A stretch of DNA of 64,000 nucleotides from Bin5 sp963662575 (GCA_963662575.1 OY759723.1:2976001-3040000); one strand, 5' to 3'; numbered from the stretch's first letter, positions 36,871 to 46,008 are shown. Program-made: numbers and translations. The notes: generated by a model from the sequence alone, not told the origin.

Positions 36871-39354
36871 TTAACGCCTTTCCACTTTGACCTTCTGGGT
36901 ATAGCTGCCGTTGAGCAACGCGCCCACCGGCGCACCAGGAAGACTCTCCGGAATCCAGGCGGTGCCCGTCTGCACCTGCGCGTCGACCGCCGCAGTCAAC
37001 GCCAGGTCGCCCTGCTCACTCTGGACCGTGACCGGACTGCCCGCGTCAACGCCGATTGCTGCCGCGTCGGCAGGGTTTAGCGTGACAGTCGCGCCATGCG
37101 CCATGCCGTGCATCTCCTCGGTAAGGCTGAAAAGCGTGCCGCCGTCGTAAAGAACTGTGCCTGTAACGAGGCTAAGGGGATACTCGTCATTGTCGGATCC
37201 CGCAGTCGATGCTCCCTTGGCGGAGCCATGGGCGGCCGCCGCTGGCGCGGAGTCGGCATCCCACTGGCGGCCCTGATCTCCCAGCGCCTCCCAAGACAGG
37301 CCGTCATACCCTGGCACAGCCTTCGAAATCTCGGCAGTGACGCTGCGAGCGTCCGAGAACGGCCACTCCACCCCCAAATGCTTGGCCAGATGCGTCAACA
37401 TCATCCAATCCGGCGCGGCACGCGACTTGGGATTGGTGACCGCTTTCGGCGCCCTTTGCACGCGGCGCTCCAGATTGGTGTACGTGCCATCGCTCTCAGA
37501 CCAGCCCAGAGCAGGCAACACAACGTCCGCATTCTGCGCCGTCGCGGTGGATAGCAGATCGGTGACGACAAGCAGGTCAAGGTTTTCCAGGCTGGCGGCC
37601 CAATCGGGCGATTCGTCAGCAGGGTTTGCGCCGTTTACAAAAAGGGCTCTCATCTCCTGGCTGTCCAGCATCTGCTTATAGGTATAACCGGCGAATGTGG
37701 AAAGCGTGCAGCCCCACAGCGCTTCCAGCCGCGCCCTGGCCTCGGCGTCTTCCAGTGCGAACTGGCCCGGCAACTGATCGGGCAGCACACCCATATCGCG
37801 GCAGCCCTGGGCATTGCCATCCAACCCGGCATAGGCCAGCCGCGCGCCATCGCCCGCGGCCTGGGCGAGCCTCTTGAGGGCATCTCGGACGGCGGGGCCG
37901 TCCTCGCCGCGTGCAGCCATCGGCCCATAAACAATCAGCGTCTGTTCGCTCTCAGCCAGTAGTTTGGCAGCCGCCCCAATCGCCGACCCATTCTCGGATG
38001 TTCCGGTACTCTCAACAGCCTGCTGCAGGCGGTCAAGGAGCGCAGCCTCTCCACCCGGCTGGTAGGCCAGGTAAGGGCCGTCATAGCGGGTCAACTCGAT
38101 CTTGCGGGCGTGGGCGATTATCAGTTTGGCCCCACCTCGCAGGACAGCCCGTTTCAGGTGCAGATCCAGCACCGGCAACTCTTCGCTGGGGTCAACGCCG
38201 AACAAAAAGACGGTGTCGACCTGCGGGTCCGGCCCATACTGCGGCTTCATCAGATCGGTCAGAGCTGGCAGACCGGTCGGCAAGGCCGCGACATCGCCGC
38301 CATCGCGGTGGTCGATATTGTTCGTGCCGATAACGCCGCGCATAAATCGTTGCAGCGCATAGTTGCTCTCGTTGCTGATTTTGCCGCTGCCGATTGCGCC
38401 AATACTATCTGCCCCGTACTTTCCCTTGATGTCGGTCAACCGCGCGGCGATGTATGCCAGCGCCTCGCTCCACTGCACCGGCGTCAACTTGCCGTTCTTA
38501 CGTACCAGCGGAGCTTCCAGCCGGTTCTCCTCATTCACCCAGGCGTGGGCAAAGCGGCCCTTATCGCATATCCACTGGTCGTTGACCTGCATGTTTTCGC
38601 GGCCGACAATGCGGCGCAACTGGTGCGTGCGGCTGTCCAGGCGCACATTGCAGCCCACCGAACAGTGCATGCAGATGCTGGGCGTGCGCTCGATCTCCCA
38701 CGGACGGTAGGCGAAACGGGAGACCCGGTTCGTCAATGCCCCGACCGGGCAAAGGTCGATTATGTTGCCGCCGGTTTTGGCGTCTACGGGGCGGCCTTCC
38801 TGGATGTCGACGATGGTCTCATTGCCCCGCTCGAACAGGCCCAACTGCGGCTTGTCCTCCCACTCTTCCAAATAGCGGATGCAGCGCCAGCAGAGTACGC
38901 AACGCTCCTGGTCCAGCACGATCGTGTCGGAAATATCGTAATGCTTCTTGGCGAGCCGCTTCGGTTCGATCAACTGGCTGATCCCCGGCCCGAAGCGCAT
39001 CGTCTGGTCCTGCAACGGGCATTCGCCGCCTTTGTCGCAAATCGGGCAGTCCAAGGGATGATTGAGCAGGATGAAGGCAAGATTTGCTTCCTGCACAGTG
39101 CGCACCTGCTCGGTATCGGTGCGCACGACCATGCCATCGCCGACCGGCATCGTACAGGAGGCCATCATCGCCGTGCCGCGCGGCCCGTCGACCTCGACCA
39201 GGCACATGCGGCAGCAACCGACCGGGTCCAGCTTGGGATGCGAACAAAAGACCGGAATCTCGACGCCAGCCATGCGCGCGGCATCGACCAATAGCGTCCT
39301 CGCCGGCACAGACACTTCTTTCTCGTTGATGGTAAACGTTACGTTATCAGCCAT
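36871..39354 (-). CDS. nuoG: NADH-quinone oxidoreductase subunit G (set 1)
   Basis: An 827-residue iron-sulfur subunit of the NADH module. The N-terminal 2Fe-2S domain has VFCSHPKLDPVGCCRMCLVE. The next motifs are HPLDCPICDKGGECPLQDQ (His- and Cys-ligated N5), CVLCWRCIRYLEEW and CMHCSVGCNV (N4 region). The long C-terminal part is a molybdopterin oxidoreductase-like domain that in this family does not bind molybdenum, ending with a MopB-binding beta domain (VTLNPADAAAIGVDAG). It is separated from nuoEF by a Uma2-family gene. Length is within the family range. Confidence 0.94.
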   Translation of the reverse strand: MADNVTFTINEKEVSVPARTLLVDAARMAGVEIPVFCSHPKLDPVGCCRMCLVEVDGPRGTAMMASCTMPVGDGMVVRTDTEQVRTVQEANLAFILLNHPLDCPICDKGGECPLQDQTMRFGPGISQLIEPKRLAKKHYDISDTIVLDQERCVLCWRCIRYLEEWEDKPQLGLFERGNETIVDIQEGRPVDAKTGGNIIDLCPVGALTNRVSRFAYRPWEIERTPSICMHCSVGCNVRLDSRTHQLRRIVGRENMQVNDQWICDKGRFAHAWVNEENRLEAPLVRKNGKLTPVQWSEALAYIAARLTDIKGKYGADSIGAIGSGKISNESNYALQRFMRGVIGTNNIDHRDGGDVAALPTGLPALTDLMKPQYGPDPQVDTVFLFGVDPSEELPVLDLHLKRAVLRGGAKLIIAHARKIELTRYDGPYLAYQPGGEAALLDRLQQAVESTGTSENGSAIGAAAKLLAESEQTLIVYGPMAARGEDGPAVRDALKRLAQAAGDGARLAYAGLDGNAQGCRDMGVLPDQLPGQFALEDAEARARLEALWGCTLSTFAGYTYKQMLDSQEMRALFVNGANPADESPDWAASLENLDLLVVTDLLSTATAQNADVVLPALGWSESDGTYTNLERRVQRAPKAVTNPKSRAAPDWMMLTHLAKHLGVEWPFSDARSVTAEISKAVPGYDGLSWEALGDQGRQWDADSAPAAAAHGSAKGASTAGSDNDEYPLSLVTGTVLYDGGTLFSLTEEMHGMAHGATVTLNPADAAAIGVDAGSPVTVQSEQGDLALTAAVDAQVQTGTAWIPESLPGAPVGALLNGSYTQKVKVERR

Positions 39355-39405
39355 AGACGATTTCGTCTCCGAATAAGAGGAGAAACACTTCAGGTTTCGT
39401 CTGCT

Positions 39406-40098
39406 TCAACTTCCGCTGACGGCTGGCGGCATAAAATCGACCACCGCAACCTCAAAATCAGGAAAAGCCAGCGGCGCAATCGACTCGCCGCTGTGAAAGG
39501 TCAGTTTAGTCTGATAGAGCGCGTCGCCTGTAGCGGGCGCGTGAGGATCGCGGTAAACTTCCAGCGAATTGTCGACCAGATTCCAAATCCAATAATCAGG
39601 TATGCCCACCTGCGCGTAAATTTCTGCTTTACGTGTGCGGTCATATGCAAGACTCGAATCCGAGACCTCCATCAGCAACAAAATGTCAGCCGGGTAGGGA
39701 TGACGTTCGTCGAGGGCACCGCCCGATTCCTTGGATATAACCAGGTCCGGTTCGGGTTCAGTCATCAATTCAGGAATCGAGATTGGTCCCTGCGCCCGCA
39801 CTTCTATATCTTCGTCCGTAATCTGGGAGACCAAAAAACGAAATAGTCGTAAAACTGTCCGAATGTGGGGGGGATTATTGGGACTCATGTACACCAAGAC
39901 TCCTTCGAGCAATTCGACCCGTTCGTCCTTGTCGAAGAAGCCGATGTCAATTAAGTGATGATACTCTTCCAGGCTAAAGCGGCGCAGCGGCAGACCCTCC
40001 ACCGGTGCGACCGGCAGAATGGCTTCCCGCTTCTTGCTACTCTCGCTCCTGACCTGCGCGCCTTCATCTGGCGCGACGGCGGGCGCTACTGTAACCAT
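39406..40098 (-). CDS. Uma2 family (DUF820) PD-(D/E)XK nuclease-like protein inside the nuo operon
   Basis: A 230-residue protein of the Uma2/DUF820 family, which has a restriction-endonuclease-like fold. Motifs are FDKDERVELLEGVLVYMSP, PEPDLVISKE (catalytic Asp region), ILLLMEVSDSSLAYDRTRK (E-V-S-D-S-S with following Lys) and YAQVGIPDYWIWNLVD. The nuclease residues appear intact. It starts 11 bases after nuoEF and ends 51 bases before nuoG, on the same strand, so it is almost surely co-transcribed. The family is abundant in cyanobacteria and Chloroflexi, and its role is unknown. Its place in a respiratory operon may be a chance insertion without a polar effect. Confidence 0.86.
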   Translation of the reverse strand: MVTVAPAVAPDEGAQVRSESSKKREAILPVAPVEGLPLRRFSLEEYHHLIDIGFFDKDERVELLEGVLVYMSPNNPPHIRTVLRLFRFLVSQITDEDIEVRAQGPISIPELMTEPEPDLVISKESGGALDERHPYPADILLLMEVSDSSLAYDRTRKAEIYAQVGIPDYWIWNLVDNSLEVYRDPHAPATGDALYQTKLTFHSGESIAPLAFPDFEVAVVDFMPPAVSGS

Positions 40099-40109
40099 CG
40101 GACTCTTCC

Positions 40110-42086
40110 TCAGTCGTCACCTGGAACCAAGTCATCGTGCAGCACGATATTCCCACCAGCCGGCGCAAACGTGCTATCGCGCAGCCCACTTTCCTCGTGC
40201 GTATTCGGGCGGTAGTCGGGCCGAATTGGCAATACCGGACCGACATCTCCCGGATTGGTGCTCTCAATCTGCGACGTAAACTCGCTGCGGAACTTGAGCA
40301 GATTGCTCTGTAAGCCCCACACCGACGCCTCGCCAAAGGGGCAGAAACTCTTGCCCGCGATATTGTCGGCAATAAACTCCATCAATTCCAGATCCTTGCC
40401 CAGGCCCTGCCCCTCTTCGATGCGCAGCAGGATCTTCTCCAGCCAGGCAGTACCCTCCCGGCACGGCGTGCACTTGCCACAGCTCTCATCGCGATAGAAG
40501 CCCAGCGTGCGCCGCGCCACTTCGACCATAGATGTGCGATCGTCAATCGCGATCACGCCGGCCGAGCCAAGCAGTGACCCAGCCTCGGCCACGCTCTCAT
40601 AGTCTAACAGCGTATCGAACTGATCAGGTGTCAGCAGCTTCATCGACAGGCCGCCGGGCACGATCGCCTTGATGGGGTGGTTCTCGTCTTCCGGTCCGCC
40701 TCCGTACTTGTTGACCAGCTCACTCAACGGCGTCGCGTGGGGAAGCTCGTAGAGGCCCGGCCGCTTTACGTTTCCGCTCAGGCAGAAAATACGCATGCCG
40801 GGGCTGCGTTCGGTGCCGTACTCCTTGTACCAGTCGACGCCGTGGCGCATGACATGCGTAACGTTGCAGATCGACTCGACGTTATTCACGATCGTGGGTT
40901 TGGAATACAGGCCTTCAACAGCGGGGAAGGGCGGCTTCAGACGAGGCTCCCCGCGATAGCCCTCCAAGCTCGTCAGCTGGGCCGTCTCCTCCCCGCACTC
41001 GTAAGCGCCCGCGCCGCGGTGCAGCACAATGTCCAGGTTCTTGCCGCTGCCGAAAATATTTTCGCCCAAATAGCCTTTGGCTTCGGCCTCCGCCAGCGCC
41101 TCCTGCATACGCACGTAGGCAAAATAGTATTCACCGCGTATATAGATGAAGGCCTTTTCCGACTCGATCGCGTGGCAACTCAAAATGATGCCTTCGATGA
41201 GCTGGTGCGGATCGTACTCCATTACAATGCGATCTTTGAATGTGCCCGGCTCCGATTCGTCGGCATTGACAACCATGTAGCGGGGACCCACGCCCGGAGG
41301 CAAAAACCCCCACTTGATTCCCGTGGGAAAGCCCGCCCCACCGCGGCCGCGGATGCCGCTGGCCTTGATCTGCTCCACCATGTCGGCCGGCTCGATCGCC
41401 GTCAGCACGCTGCGTGCTGTGGCATAGCCGCCGTCGGCCTCGTACGGCTCAATCTTGTGGCTGTCCGGCTTGTTCAAACGCGCCATCAGATACCGGGGCT
41501 CCATGCCGCCGTTGCGATAGGGAACATCCGCCTCGCCCTCGTTATTCGGGTCGGCTTCCGGCGTCCAGCGTGCAAGGCTGCGGAAGCCCTTGCCGTCCTT
41601 GAGCACCCCAATCGCCCTCTCCACATCCTCAGCAGAGTCCAGGTTCTCGAAATAGCGGATTTGGCCGGTCTTCTGGTCGGTGACTATCGCCATCGGCGCC
41701 GTGACGCAAGAGCCGAGACACTCCATATGATCGAGCGCAAATTGACCGTCTTCGGTCTTCTCACCGTGGTGGATGCCCAGCGTACTCTCGAAGTTGTGAA
41801 GACACTGGTTGCCCCCACGCAACATGCAGGGTACGTTGGTACATACTTCGATATGATATTCGCCCTTCGGCTCCGCGTGCAGCATGTTGTAAAAGCCGAC
41901 GACCGCGCCAACCTCCGCCGGCGCGATGCCCAGGATCTCGGCCAGTTCGTCCTGCGCCTCCACCGGGCAGTAGCCAAACTCGTGCTGAATTACATATAAC
42001 GCCGGCAGAATCCCCGAACGCTGGCGTCCGGCCGGATAGCGTGCCAGTATTTCGTCGATCTCCTGCCGCATCAGTTCCGTGATCAT
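40110..42086 (-). CDS. nuoEF: fused NADH-quinone oxidoreductase subunits E and F (set 1)
   Basis: A 658-residue fusion. Residues 1-~165 are NuoE, with 2Fe-2S ligands in CTNVPC and ECLGSC. Residues from ~195 are NuoF, with the FMN/NADH motif GRGGAGFPTGIKWGF, the VNADESEPGTFKDR segment, the YECGEET segment, and the 4Fe-4S motif ESCGKCTPCREG. Separate nuoE and nuoF genes are the more usual arrangement. The fusion would fix the 1:1 ratio of the NADH-oxidising module. It lies 68 bases after nuoCD and is followed by the Uma2 gene. Confidence 0.94.
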   Translation of the reverse strand: MITELMRQEIDEILARYPAGRQRSGILPALYVIQHEFGYCPVEAQDELAEILGIAPAEVGAVVGFYNMLHAEPKGEYHIEVCTNVPCMLRGGNQCLHNFESTLGIHHGEKTEDGQFALDHMECLGSCVTAPMAIVTDQKTGQIRYFENLDSAEDVERAIGVLKDGKGFRSLARWTPEADPNNEGEADVPYRNGGMEPRYLMARLNKPDSHKIEPYEADGGYATARSVLTAIEPADMVEQIKASGIRGRGGAGFPTGIKWGFLPPGVGPRYMVVNADESEPGTFKDRIVMEYDPHQLIEGIILSCHAIESEKAFIYIRGEYYFAYVRMQEALAEAEAKGYLGENIFGSGKNLDIVLHRGAGAYECGEETAQLTSLEGYRGEPRLKPPFPAVEGLYSKPTIVNNVESICNVTHVMRHGVDWYKEYGTERSPGMRIFCLSGNVKRPGLYELPHATPLSELVNKYGGGPEDENHPIKAIVPGGLSMKLLTPDQFDTLLDYESVAEAGSLLGSAGVIAIDDRTSMVEVARRTLGFYRDESCGKCTPCREGTAWLEKILLRIEEGQGLGKDLELMEFIADNIAGKSFCPFGEASVWGLQSNLLKFRSEFTSQIESTNPGDVGPVLPIRPDYRPNTHEESGLRDSTFAPAGGNIVLHDDLVPGDD

Positions 42087-42154
42087 TGCATATCCCCGTT
42101 GCGGTGATCAGCAGACAGCCATCCGTTCCCAGTACTGCCTGTTGGCCGCCGCTG

Positions 42155-44005
42155 TTATCGGTCCACCTCGCCTAGTACAATGTCAATTGACCCGATATTC
42201 GTTACAACGTCGGACAGCATCTCGCCGCGACTGATATGGTCGATGGCGTATAGGTTGTTGAAGCTGGGGCCGTGAACGTGCAACCGGTACGGCTTGGCCG
42301 AACCATCGCTGTAAACGAAATATCCCAACTCACCTTTGCTGCTCTCGATGCCGTTATAGAAAAATCCGGGGGGCACATGGAAGCCTTCGGTCATCAGCTT
42401 GAAGTGGTGAATCAACGCCTCCATGCTCACGTCCAATTCAGCGCGCGGCGGCGCCGCCACTTTGCGATTGTTCGACTTGTACAGGCCGCTGGGCAGATTG
42501 TCCACCGCCTGCTCCAAAATTCGCACGCTCTGACGCATTTCTTCCAACCGTATGCTGAAGCGTCCATAACAGTCGCCGCGGTTGCTGGTCGGCACCTCAA
42601 ATTCATACGCCTCATAGCCGCTGTACGGCCGGTCGCGGCGCAGGTCCCAATCGACGCCGCTGCCCCGCAGCATCGGTCCGGTCAGCCCCATCGCCAGCGC
42701 ATCGGCGCCGCTGATATGACCGACGTCGGACAAGCGCTCCTGCCACAACGGCGCTTCGGTCAACATGGCCTCATACTCGGAGATCTTCCCCGGCAACAGG
42801 CGCAAGAAATCCTTCAACTCTGAAATGAAAGCGTCGGGCAGATCCTGCCAAACGCCGCCGATGCGAATATAACTGACCGTCAGCCGCGCGCCGCAGACCA
42901 TCTCAAACAGATCCAGAATCCGCTCCCGTTCGCGGGTGGCGTACATTAACAGGCTCATGCCCGTGCCCGATACATCCAGCACGTGGGTCGCCAACCAGAA
43001 CAGATGAGAGGCGATTCGCTGCATTTCCGCCATAATCACCCGGATCACCTGCGCCCGTTCCGGGATCTCCAGCCCAAGCATATGCTCGATCGTCAGGCAG
43101 TAACCCAGATTGTTCGACATCGAGGACAGATAGTCCATCCGGTCGGTGTAGTAGACGAAATCCTTATACCGTTTGTTTTCGCCCGTCTTCTCAAAACCAG
43201 AGTGTAGAAAGCCCAGGTCGGGGTCGATGCTCACGACGCGCTCGCCATCCAGTTCCACCACCAGCCGCAGCACGCCGTGTGTGCTGGGATGATGCGGCCC
43301 CATGTTGATAACCATGTTCTGGCGGCTCATGCCCGGCGGCAGGTCCGGCGCTTCGCTCTCCGAAGGCAAAATCTGCGTGCCCAGCGTATCAAACTCCGGA
43401 TCGTCCCACGTAAAGGTGAAGGGAACCTCTTCGCCGCCAAGGGGGGCCTGCTTCTGCAGAGGGTGATTGTGCCAATTCTTAGGCATCAATATCCGGCGCA
43501 AATCCGGATGCCCGTCGAACTTGATCCCCATCAGGTCGTACACCTCCCGCTCCGGCCACTCTGCCCCCTGGAACACGCCGGTCAGGCTGTCGATATTCGG
43601 CACCGCGCCATTGCCGCCATTTCCTGCTTGGCAGTCAGCGACCACGGTCAGGTGCTGGTTGCGGGCGTAGGAGCGAAACTGGTAGACAGTTTGAAAACGA
43701 GCATCCCCGTTCTGGGGCAGCTGCGACCTGTCCAAGCCGGTTACGTCGATCAGCGTTTCGTACCGGAGTTCGGGCTCATCACGCAGATATGTTGCGAGCG
43801 CCTTCAGCTGCCGCGCATCCACTTGTACGACCTGATTGCCATGGTGCAAGCCGGCCGCGACAATATCCTCGCCAAACCGCTCGCAGATGCGCCGCGTATC
43901 GTCCGTTTCACCGCTCGGCAAGGGCGCCAAGGCAGGGATGCCCGGTGGATTCAGCGTGCGTTGGGATTCGTATGAGCGAAAAATCGGTGCAACATCAAGA
44001 GGCAT
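42155..44005 (-). CDS. nuoCD: fused NADH-quinone oxidoreductase subunits C and D (set 1)
   Basis: A 616-residue fusion. The first ~215 residues are NuoC (ETLIDVTGLD, then GAEWPEREVYDLMGIKFDGH and LRRILMPKNW). After a ~30-residue linker NuoD follows, with NMGPHHPSTHGVLRLVVELD, the quinone-site tyrosine and histidine regions, GFLHSGFEKTGENK and YLSSMSNNLGYCLTIEHMLG, and it ends DIVLGEVDR as usual. The fusion is well known in E. coli and other groups. The extreme N-terminus is poorly conserved, so the start is uncertain. It lies 115 bases after nuoB, with a strong hairpin in the gap. Confidence 0.94.
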   Translation of the reverse strand: MPLDVAPIFRSYESQRTLNPPGIPALAPLPSGETDDTRRICERFGEDIVAAGLHHGNQVVQVDARQLKALATYLRDEPELRYETLIDVTGLDRSQLPQNGDARFQTVYQFRSYARNQHLTVVADCQAGNGGNGAVPNIDSLTGVFQGAEWPEREVYDLMGIKFDGHPDLRRILMPKNWHNHPLQKQAPLGGEEVPFTFTWDDPEFDTLGTQILPSESEAPDLPPGMSRQNMVINMGPHHPSTHGVLRLVVELDGERVVSIDPDLGFLHSGFEKTGENKRYKDFVYYTDRMDYLSSMSNNLGYCLTIEHMLGLEIPERAQVIRVIMAEMQRIASHLFWLATHVLDVSGTGMSLLMYATRERERILDLFEMVCGARLTVSYIRIGGVWQDLPDAFISELKDFLRLLPGKISEYEAMLTEAPLWQERLSDVGHISGADALAMGLTGPMLRGSGVDWDLRRDRPYSGYEAYEFEVPTSNRGDCYGRFSIRLEEMRQSVRILEQAVDNLPSGLYKSNNRKVAAPPRAELDVSMEALIHHFKLMTEGFHVPPGFFYNGIESSKGELGYFVYSDGSAKPYRLHVHGPSFNNLYAIDHISRGEMLSDVVTNIGSIDIVLGEVDR

Positions 44006-44085
44006 TTCTTTACTCGCTCTCTTTGTGCTCCTACTGCCCGGAAGAACACGGGAAGGAGATTACACAGCGGAAATTCTCGGCCCGC

Positions 44086-44115
44086 CTGGCGCGGCTATCT
44101 AGCCAGCCGCGCCAG
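44086..44115 (-). other. GC-rich hairpin between nuoB and nuoCD
   Basis: A perfect 11-base-pair stem (44086-44096 with 44105-44115) with an 8-base loop, five bases after the nuoB stop. No T-run follows. It may adjust mRNA stability or partial termination between the two genes. Confidence 0.6.
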
Positions 44116-44120
44116 CACTG

Positions 44121-44648
44121 TCAAACGCCCAACGGCATGATCTCATCAACGGCTAGCGGTTCGTCGACCTTGCGGCCCGATCCAACAGATTCACGTTTCT
44201 GTTTGGCGCGCAGCATATCCATAGCATAGAGCAGTGACTCGGGTCGAGGCGGGCAGCCGGGAACGTACACATCAACGGGGATTATCTTGTCCACCCCTTG
44301 AATGATGGCATAGTTGTTAAATGGCCCACCAGCGCTGGCGCAGATCCCCATCGCGATCACCCATTTGGGAGCCAACATCTGATCGTAGATCCGCTTAATT
44401 ACCGGCGCCATTTTATTGCTTACGCGACCGGAAACAATCATAAGATCGGCCTGCCGCGGGCTCGCTCGGAACAGTTCCGACCCGTATCGAGCGATGTCGT
44501 GACGGGCTGTACCGGTAGCGATCATCTCCATCGCGCAACAAGCCAACCCAAAGAGCAGCGGCCACGTGCTATTGGCTCTACCCCAGTTGATCACGCTGTC
44601 CAGCGACGTTGTCAGTATGCCTTCAGGAACCTTTTCTTCTAAACCCAT
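44121..44648 (-). CDS. nuoB: NADH-quinone oxidoreductase subunit B (set 1)
   Basis: A 175-residue subunit holding cluster N2, the last iron-sulfur centre before quinone. Ligands are visible in LACCAMEM (the tandem cysteines), GICASAGG and VPGCPPRPE. Length is typical. It is the second gene of the operon, 177 bases after nuoA. The gap contains no gene. The second nuo cluster has no NuoB. Confidence 0.95.
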   Translation of the reverse strand: MGLEEKVPEGILTTSLDSVINWGRANSTWPLLFGLACCAMEMIATGTARHDIARYGSELFRASPRQADLMIVSGRVSNKMAPVIKRIYDQMLAPKWVIAMGICASAGGPFNNYAIIQGVDKIIPVDVYVPGCPPRPESLLYAMDMLRAKQKRESVGSGRKVDEPLAVDEIMPLGV

Positions 44649-44825
44649 TTCCGTTCCCTTTTATTTGCTGCCCAGTGTTTGCTCCTCTGCTGCCAGGCAG
44701 AAGGAAGCGACACCGGATCGCGGCGTCTCGCTTACAGCTTTCAAGGCTTTCCTATCAGGTGTCTGCGGCTGTCTGTTGTCAATTTCCCGAGAAATTCCGT
44801 GGGCGGTCGTAAATTCCTTCAACCG

Positions 44826-45182
44826 CTAGTCCCAGTCGAGAGCGCCCTTCTTCCATTCATAGAGGAAACCTACCACGAGGACAATGAAAAAGGGAACCAT
44901 TGCCACCAGCGCAAACACGCGCAGATCTTGCAGGACAGCCGCCCACGGGTAGAGGAAGATCACTTCGATGTCGAAAATCAGGAAGAGCATCGCAACCAAA
45001 TAGTACTTTACCGGGAACCGTCGTCGGGCGTCGGCAAAGGGGATGATACCCGATTCGTATGGCTCCAGTTTCTGACTGTTGCGCTCTCGTGGACCAAGCA
45101 GGGCGGGCAGACCGATGGCGATTGCGCCAAATCCGGCCGCCAGTAGGATCAATATGAGCAGGGGCAGATAGTCGCTTGCCAT
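44826..45182 (-). CDS. nuoA: NADH-quinone oxidoreductase subunit A (set 1)
   Basis: 118 residues from the ATG at 45182, which has AAGGA eight bases upstream; a frame up to 45248 would start in the promoter. Three helices; hallmarks are EPYESGI, then RRFPVKYYLVAMLFLIFDIE and FLYPWA. It is the first gene of the minus-strand complex I operon. Its paralogue at 46009-46365 starts the plus-strand set and is exactly the same length. Confidence 0.93.
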   Translation of the reverse strand: MASDYLPLLILILLAAGFGAIAIGLPALLGPRERNSQKLEPYESGIIPFADARRRFPVKYYLVAMLFLIFDIEVIFLYPWAAVLQDLRVFALVAMVPFFIVLVVGFLYEWKKGALDWD

Positions 45183-45224
45183 CCCGATTTTCCTTTTCAG
45201 CGCTCCTGACCGGCTTGGGGAACT

Positions 45225-45246
45225 GTTCGTGCATTTTTCCACGAAC
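45225..45246. promoter_or_regulatory. inverted repeat at the nuoA transcription start, candidate operator
   Basis: GTTCGTG (45225-45231), eight bases, then CACGAAC (45240-45246). A third half-site, CACGAAC, lies in the promoter spacer at 45260-45266. The predicted transcription start of set 1 falls at the edge of this palindrome, which suits a repressor site. Confidence 0.5.
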
Positions 45247-45252
45247 AATTTT

Positions 45253-45282
45253 ATTCTAGCACGAACTGAAAAATGCTGTCAA
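45253..45282 (-). promoter_or_regulatory. promoter of the complete nuo operon
   Basis: On the minus strand, TTGACA (45282-45277) and TAGAAT (45258-45253) are separated by 18 bases, with TGC directly before the -10. The predicted start is near 45246, about 64 bases before the nuoA ATG. Confidence 0.8.
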
Positions 45283-45936
45283 AGCCCATAGACGCCAATT
45301 ATTTGGGTGAAAGCGCGTGACAACTGGCAGTTTTAATCGTACTCACCTGCCTGCCCCAATTTTCGCCAAATCACCCAGCCACTCATCCCTAGTCAACCAG
45401 CTTCCACCTCAACCCGCCCCACATAGTCAGCATGTGTTCGTGAAGCGCATCCACGCCCTGGAACATAAAGCGTTTCCGCCCGCGCCTCTCGCCGAATCCT
45501 GATCACTTTCCCTGTCTACTGTGCCCGCCTGCCGGTGCAGACGCCGCCAGGAGTGACTGTCGATCTGGGCGGTCGAACATTCGGCCCTCCCTTGAGCGGG
45601 GCGACACACCCCGCAACGCACCCCTCCAAAACCATGCCTCATCACCGCCGCAGTAGTCTCCTGCCACCGTCCATTTGCAATGTCCACTGCAACTCGACAC
45701 TCCCTGCAACGCCCACTCTAACAACCCATCCCGTCAGCGCCGCACAGTTCTCCTGCCACTATCCGTTGCCCACGCTTTGAACCTGGATGTTGTACATACC
45801 CTTTTCGGCGAACGCGTACCATATATGACAAAACACTGAGTTTGGCGAAATACCGAACATGGTTGAGTGGCTACGAATTCAGGAAGCAATCGGTATTCAA
45901 CTACACAAGAAAACGCGTTTGCATAGGGTGCAGACT
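45283..45936. other. divergent intergenic region between the two nuo clusters
   Basis: About 650 bases without a credible gene. It is rich in C and T on the plus strand around 45330-45780 and holds an inverted, diverged copy of the dispersed palindromic repeat (45567-45627). Open frames through it have no recognisable similarity. Confidence 0.55.
45567..45627 (-). repeat. dispersed palindromic repeat, copy 3 (inverted, diverged)
   Basis: Begins GGGCGGTCG and ends CCGCAACGCACCCCTCC, which is the reverse complement of the pattern in copies 1 and 2 (26-85, 203-263) with about ten changes. TCGGCCCTCCCTTG and ACCCCGCAACGC are the clearest shared blocks. The inner hairpins have decayed. Confidence 0.7.
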
Positions 45937-45956
45937 TTTCCTATCGGAAATCGCTA

Positions 45957-45965
45957 TGCTATACT
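45957..45965 (+). promoter_or_regulatory. candidate promoter of the second nuo cluster, extended -10
   Basis: TGCTATACT is an extended -10 element. The -35 region is weak. The predicted start is about 37 bases before the nuoA ATG at 46009. The element is identical to that before gnd. Confidence 0.55.
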
Positions 45966-46008
45966 TTCGCGGGAGTTTGTTAAATTCCACACAAACGGAT
46001 TTTCGGCT

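Noticed and set aside
38110..39294. 394-codon open frame on the plus strand across nuoG
   Set aside because: It is antisense to the well-supported iron-sulfur part of nuoG, has no recognisable domain, and is expected by chance in GC-rich coding DNA.
40677..41999. 440-codon open frame on the plus strand across nuoEF
   Set aside because: Antisense to conserved NuoF/NuoE motifs; its composition (Arg, His, Val and Ala rich) is that of a reverse-strand shadow.
45859..46008. N-terminal extension of the set 2 NuoA (50 residues)
   Set aside because: The extension overlaps the candidate extended -10 promoter and is not NuoA-like; the ATG at 46009 gives the same 118-residue length as the set 1 NuoA.
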